A DNA stretch of 8,913 bases from NCBI GenBank assembly GCA_024278345.1, contig JAJRTK010000077.1, forward strand, positions 1 through 8,913, read 5' to 3'. The notes beneath the pieces are model-generated. The model was not told where the DNA came from. It did no database searches and saw only the letters and a program-made list of their open reading frames with translations. Shown here piece by piece: positions 6,760 to 8,913 of the stretch; position 1 is the first letter of the stretch; each line of letters opens with the position of its first letter. The DNA comes from a bacterium. Its GTDB lineage: Bacteria > CSSED10-310 > JAJRTK01. The position numbers were made by a program, and so were the translations under genes.

Positions 6760-6818
6760 GATGCTCGCCTTCCAAAGGTCAACGCGAACCGCTGGTCTGC
6801 CGGGCACGTGGGCAGGTG

Positions 6819-8603
6819 ATGTTAAAGACCATCGACAAGACGCGGTTTCAGCTCGAGAAGCTCAAGGTGATCCTCAAGGAAGGGCACCTTTCGTTTCCCT
6901 TGGGCGGGACGCTCCCTGCCGACCTGCTAGAACAGGCGCGACGGAGGCTCGGGTTGGTGGGGCTGGCATACGCGGTGACCTGGTCTCTCTACCTGCCTTT
7001 CCCAAGGCTGATTTTCCAGCGCTCGCTCTTTGCCCACGAGTGCGTGCCGATTTTTATCTCCATTGTGATGGGGCTTGGCATCTATGCTCTGTCAAGGAGC
7101 AGGATCTCTTCGGCTCTGCTGCTGGACGTCGGCTTGGGTTTTCAAGTGGCGGGAAGCTTTACCATCGCTCTTTTGACCACCTGGAACATCTTCTCGCCCC
7201 AGACTTTTTCTCCCGCGGCCGTCTATGTGGTGAAAGGCTTGATCTGGATGGGGCTCGTGGAGCCTCTCCACAATTTGACTTTGGGCGAGCTGAGCTGGAT
7301 CTGCGTCTGGATTGTGGCGTTTCCGCTCTTCGTTCCGAGCAGGCCTGGAAAAATCCTTGTTTCTTCGCTGCTTGCGGCAACGATGATGCCTTTGGCCCAG
7401 CTTTTGACCTTCTGGATCAACGGAGTTTCGGCTCCGCTTCGTCCATACGTGCCACTCATCCTGCTCTGGGGGGCGTTCCCCACCTATGTTTGCGCCGTTC
7501 TTTCCTTTTTCGGTGGGAAGGTCCTTTACCAGCTTACCAGCGATGTCAGCCGTGCTCGGGAAATGGGCAGCTACACTCTGACGAAGCTCCTGGGAAAGGG
7601 AGGCATGGGCGAGGTCTGGGGCGCCCGGCACCAGATGCTGGCGCGGCCGGCGGCCATCAAGCTTATCCGGAGCGAGTCACTGGGGGGAAGTGACGCGGCG
7701 AAACAGGCCACGCTGATCCAGCGGTTCGAGCGGGAGGCCCAAGCCACGGCATCTCTCGCGTCGCCCCACGCCGTCGAGCTCTACGACTTCGGCACAACAA
7801 GGGATGGGACCTTCTACTACGTCATGGAGCTCCTGGACGGCCTCGATCTCCAGACGCTGGTAGAGCGTTTCGGGCCTCAGCCTCCATCCCGGGTGGTCCA
7901 TTTTCTTCTCCAGACGTGCCACGCCCTGGCCGAAGCTCATGAGAAGGGCCTCATCCACCGGGACATCAAGCCGGCAAACCTCTATAGCTGTCGATTCGGC
8001 CGGGATTATGACTTCGTGAAGGTTCTGGACTTTGGCCTGGTGAAACCTCTGGCCGCGCCGGAGAAGGGAGGTACCAAGCTCACCCAAGTGGGGACGGTGA
8101 CGGGAACGCCGGCCTATGTAGCCCCGGAAATGGTTCTAGAAGGTGAAGCGGTAGATGGCCGCGCCGACCTCTATGCTCTGGCTTGCGTCGCCTATTGGCT
8201 GTTGACGGGAACGAATCTCTTTTCGGGAAGAGGGGTGGTGGAGCTCCTTGTACAACACGCCCGATCCCTTCCGGAACCTCCATCGAAAAGGTTGGGCACT
8301 GCCTTACCCAAAGGCCTGGAGGACTTGATTCTCAAGTGTTTGGCCAAGGACCCGGCGAACCGCCCCCAGACGGCTGACGAATTGAAAACAGAGCTGGAGG
8401 AGCTCGAACTGGCCAAGGATTGGCCAAGCTGGCGGGCGCGGGATTGGTGGGCGGAAAATATGCCGGAGCGGCAGGATGAAAAAGACGATCTCACGCCGAA
8501 GCTCGGGAGCCGCCAATTGGAGACCGAGACGCTACAGATCACGGCGCAAGGAGCTCGAATCCGCCTAGGCGCGGGGAGCACGGAGCTCACAAAACACGAT
8601 TGA
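6819..8603 (+). CDS. Hanks-type Ser/Thr protein kinase with an N-terminal multi-pass membrane domain
   Basis: 594 residues from ATG at 6819; AGG just upstream is a poor ribosome site, and the preceding GTG at 6816 is an alternative. Residues 40-240 contain about seven hydrophobic segments (for example GLVGLAYAVTWSLYLPF, ECVPIFISIVMGLGIYAL, YVPLILLWGAFPTYVCAV). The kinase domain follows at about 252-525. All key elements are present: Gly loop GKGGMGEV (259-266), AIK lysine 281, an alpha-C Glu near 306 in RFEREAQ, catalytic loop HRDIKPAN (Asp382, Asn387), DFG (Asp404), activation segment ending TPAYVAPE (437), and the late NRP motif. It should therefore be an active ATP-dependent kinase facing the cytoplasm. 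A hydrophilic tail of about 65 residues ends the protein, with no PASTA or other C-terminal sensor. The membrane domain comes first, unlike PknB-type kinases with one late membrane segment. Signal and targets are unknown. It lies downstream of ppk2 in the same direction but 228 bp away, so co-transcription is uncertain. Confidence 0.92.
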   Translation: MLKTIDKTRFQLEKLKVILKEGHLSFPLGGTLPADLLEQARRRLGLVGLAYAVTWSLYLPFPRLIFQRSLFAHECVPIFISIVMGLGIYALSRSRISSALLLDVGLGFQVAGSFTIALLTTWNIFSPQTFSPAAVYVVKGLIWMGLVEPLHNLTLGELSWICVWIVAFPLFVPSRPGKILVSSLLAATMMPLAQLLTFWINGVSAPLRPYVPLILLWGAFPTYVCAVLSFFGGKVLYQLTSDVSRAREMGSYTLTKLLGKGGMGEVWGARHQMLARPAAIKLIRSESLGGSDAAKQATLIQRFEREAQATASLASPHAVELYDFGTTRDGTFYYVMELLDGLDLQTLVERFGPQPPSRVVHFLLQTCHALAEAHEKGLIHRDIKPANLYSCRFGRDYDFVKVLDFGLVKPLAAPEKGGTKLTQVGTVTGTPAYVAPEMVLEGEAVDGRADLYALACVAYWLLTGTNLFSGRGVVELLVQHARSLPEPPSKRLGTALPKGLEDLILKCLAKDPANRPQTADELKTELEELELAKDWPSWRARDWWAENMPERQDEKDDLTPKLGSRQLETETLQITAQGARIRLGAGSTELTKHD

Positions 8604-8645
8604 CGAGCAATCTTGGATCATGCTTTTCGTCTGGGCTTGGATCTC

Positions 8646-8705
8646 GGTAAACCCTTTGCTTTCTTTGTGTTGCGTTCCGCTCCCATCGGGCGCCGTCCGG
8701 CACCC
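8646..8705 (-). repeat. Dispersed repeat, copy C, downstream of the kinase gene
   Basis: On the minus strand GGGTGCC (8705-8699), loop GGAC and GGCGCCC (8694-8688) form a seven-pair stem with one U.G pair. It is directly followed by the core GATGGGAGCGGAACGCAACA and an A-rich tail to 8646. Copy A has the same stem with its arms exchanged (GGCGCC then GGTGCC), so pairing is kept although the sequence differs. The rest of 8604-8827 holds no gene I can support; the small minus frames there translate to low-complexity, Arg-rich sequence. Confidence 0.58.
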
Positions 8706-8827
8706 GCTCTCCGCCATTGCCGCCGCTTTCGATCCGCAGCCCGAAGGCCGGAGCACCGCCAATTCTCTTTGCAGGGGCCTCGGTCATGGTACCGGCCACC
8801 CGAAAAAAGCGCGCAGCGCACAAAGAT

Positions 8828-8913
8828 GTGGGTCCAGGGAGCTGGCTCCCTGGCGTGGGTCTGGGAGCGGCGCTCCCAGCGGAGGTCCGGAGGCAGAGCC
8901 TCCGCCGGGTTCC
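8828..8913. repeat. Tandem array of about 26-bp hairpin repeats, continuing past the right edge
   Basis: Three consecutive units each begin with GGGT or AGGT (8830, 8857, 8883), with a fourth starting at 8907, giving spacings of 27, 26 and 24. Each holds its own hairpin: CCAGGGAG-CTGG-CTCCCTGG (8834-8853), CTGGGAGC-GGC-GCTCCCAG (8861-8879) and CGGAGGC-AGA-GCCTCCG (8888-8904). Stem sequences differ from unit to unit while pairing stays perfect. From memory, GGGTC-plus-palindrome repeats of this look occur between genes in many high-GC bacteria; their role is unclear. The position 225 bases after the kinase stop allows a transcript-end role, but there is no T-run. Confidence 0.75.

Noticed and set aside
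6618-6818. Extending the kinase gene upstream to 6618 (67 more residues).
   Set aside because: The added translation is basic, low-complexity and overlaps the repeat copy at 6700-6759. The membrane-kinase protein begins sensibly at the ATG at 6819.
8587-8823. Small minus-strand gene downstream of the kinase gene.
   Set aside because: The translation is Arg/Gly-rich without family features, it overlaps the kinase end, and its sequence is largely the dispersed repeat copy C.
8828-8913. The tandem array as a CRISPR.
   Set aside because: Units are adjacent hairpins of 24-27 bases with differing stems. There is no constant repeat alternating with unique spacers, and no cas gene is present.

Overview
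The window is high-GC DNA (by eye around 60% G+C) from a Gram-negative-type bacterium. Three of the five complete-or-partial genes encode exported or membrane proteins with cleavable or anchoring N-terminal segments. A Hanks-type Ser/Thr kinase with a large membrane domain, together with a class I-like polyphosphate kinase 2, would fit a Verrucomicrobia/PVC-type or myxobacteria/deltaproteobacteria-type genome. The sequence alone does not settle the phylum, and I do not claim a species. There are no rRNA, tRNA, transposase, phage or CRISPR genes.

Layout. (1) Positions 2-289, + strand: the C-terminal end of a GT4-type glycosyltransferase, cut by the window edge. (2) Positions 423-5499, - strand, transcribed right to left: a membrane-anchored, cysteine-rich DUF3604 (PHP-like metallohydrolase) protein; then a membrane-anchored parvulin-like PpiC/SurA protein, joined by a GTGA stop/start overlap; then, after a 350-bp gap rich in repeats, a HupE/UreJ_2-family membrane protein. 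(3) Positions 5664-6590, + strand: polyphosphate kinase 2, divergent from the DUF3604 gene, with a good promoter candidate and a strong Shine-Dalgarno. (4) Positions 6819-8603, + strand: a Ser/Thr protein kinase whose catalytic domain follows about seven membrane segments. (5) Positions 8604-8913: non-coding, with a dispersed repeat and a tandem array of hairpins that runs off the right edge.

How the genes may work together. The DUF3604, parvulin and HupE genes look like one envelope module: a metal-dependent extracytoplasmic hydrolase with many cysteines, a folding helper anchored in the same membrane, and a permease of a family linked to metal transport. That joint role is inference, and no urease or hydrogenase genes are here to explain the HupE-like protein. 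The PPK2 and kinase genes are co-directional but 228 bp apart, and no functional link is visible.

The least expected signal is a small dispersed repeat with a core beginning GATGGGAGCGG, then a run of A, preceded by a short stem-loop. Clear copies lie inside the hydrophilic loop of the hupE-like gene (in frame), between ppk2 and the kinase gene, and downstream of the kinase gene. A fourth, weaker copy lies between the parvulin and hupE-like genes. The second non-coding signal is the hairpin array at 8828-8913, whose stems differ in sequence but keep pairing.
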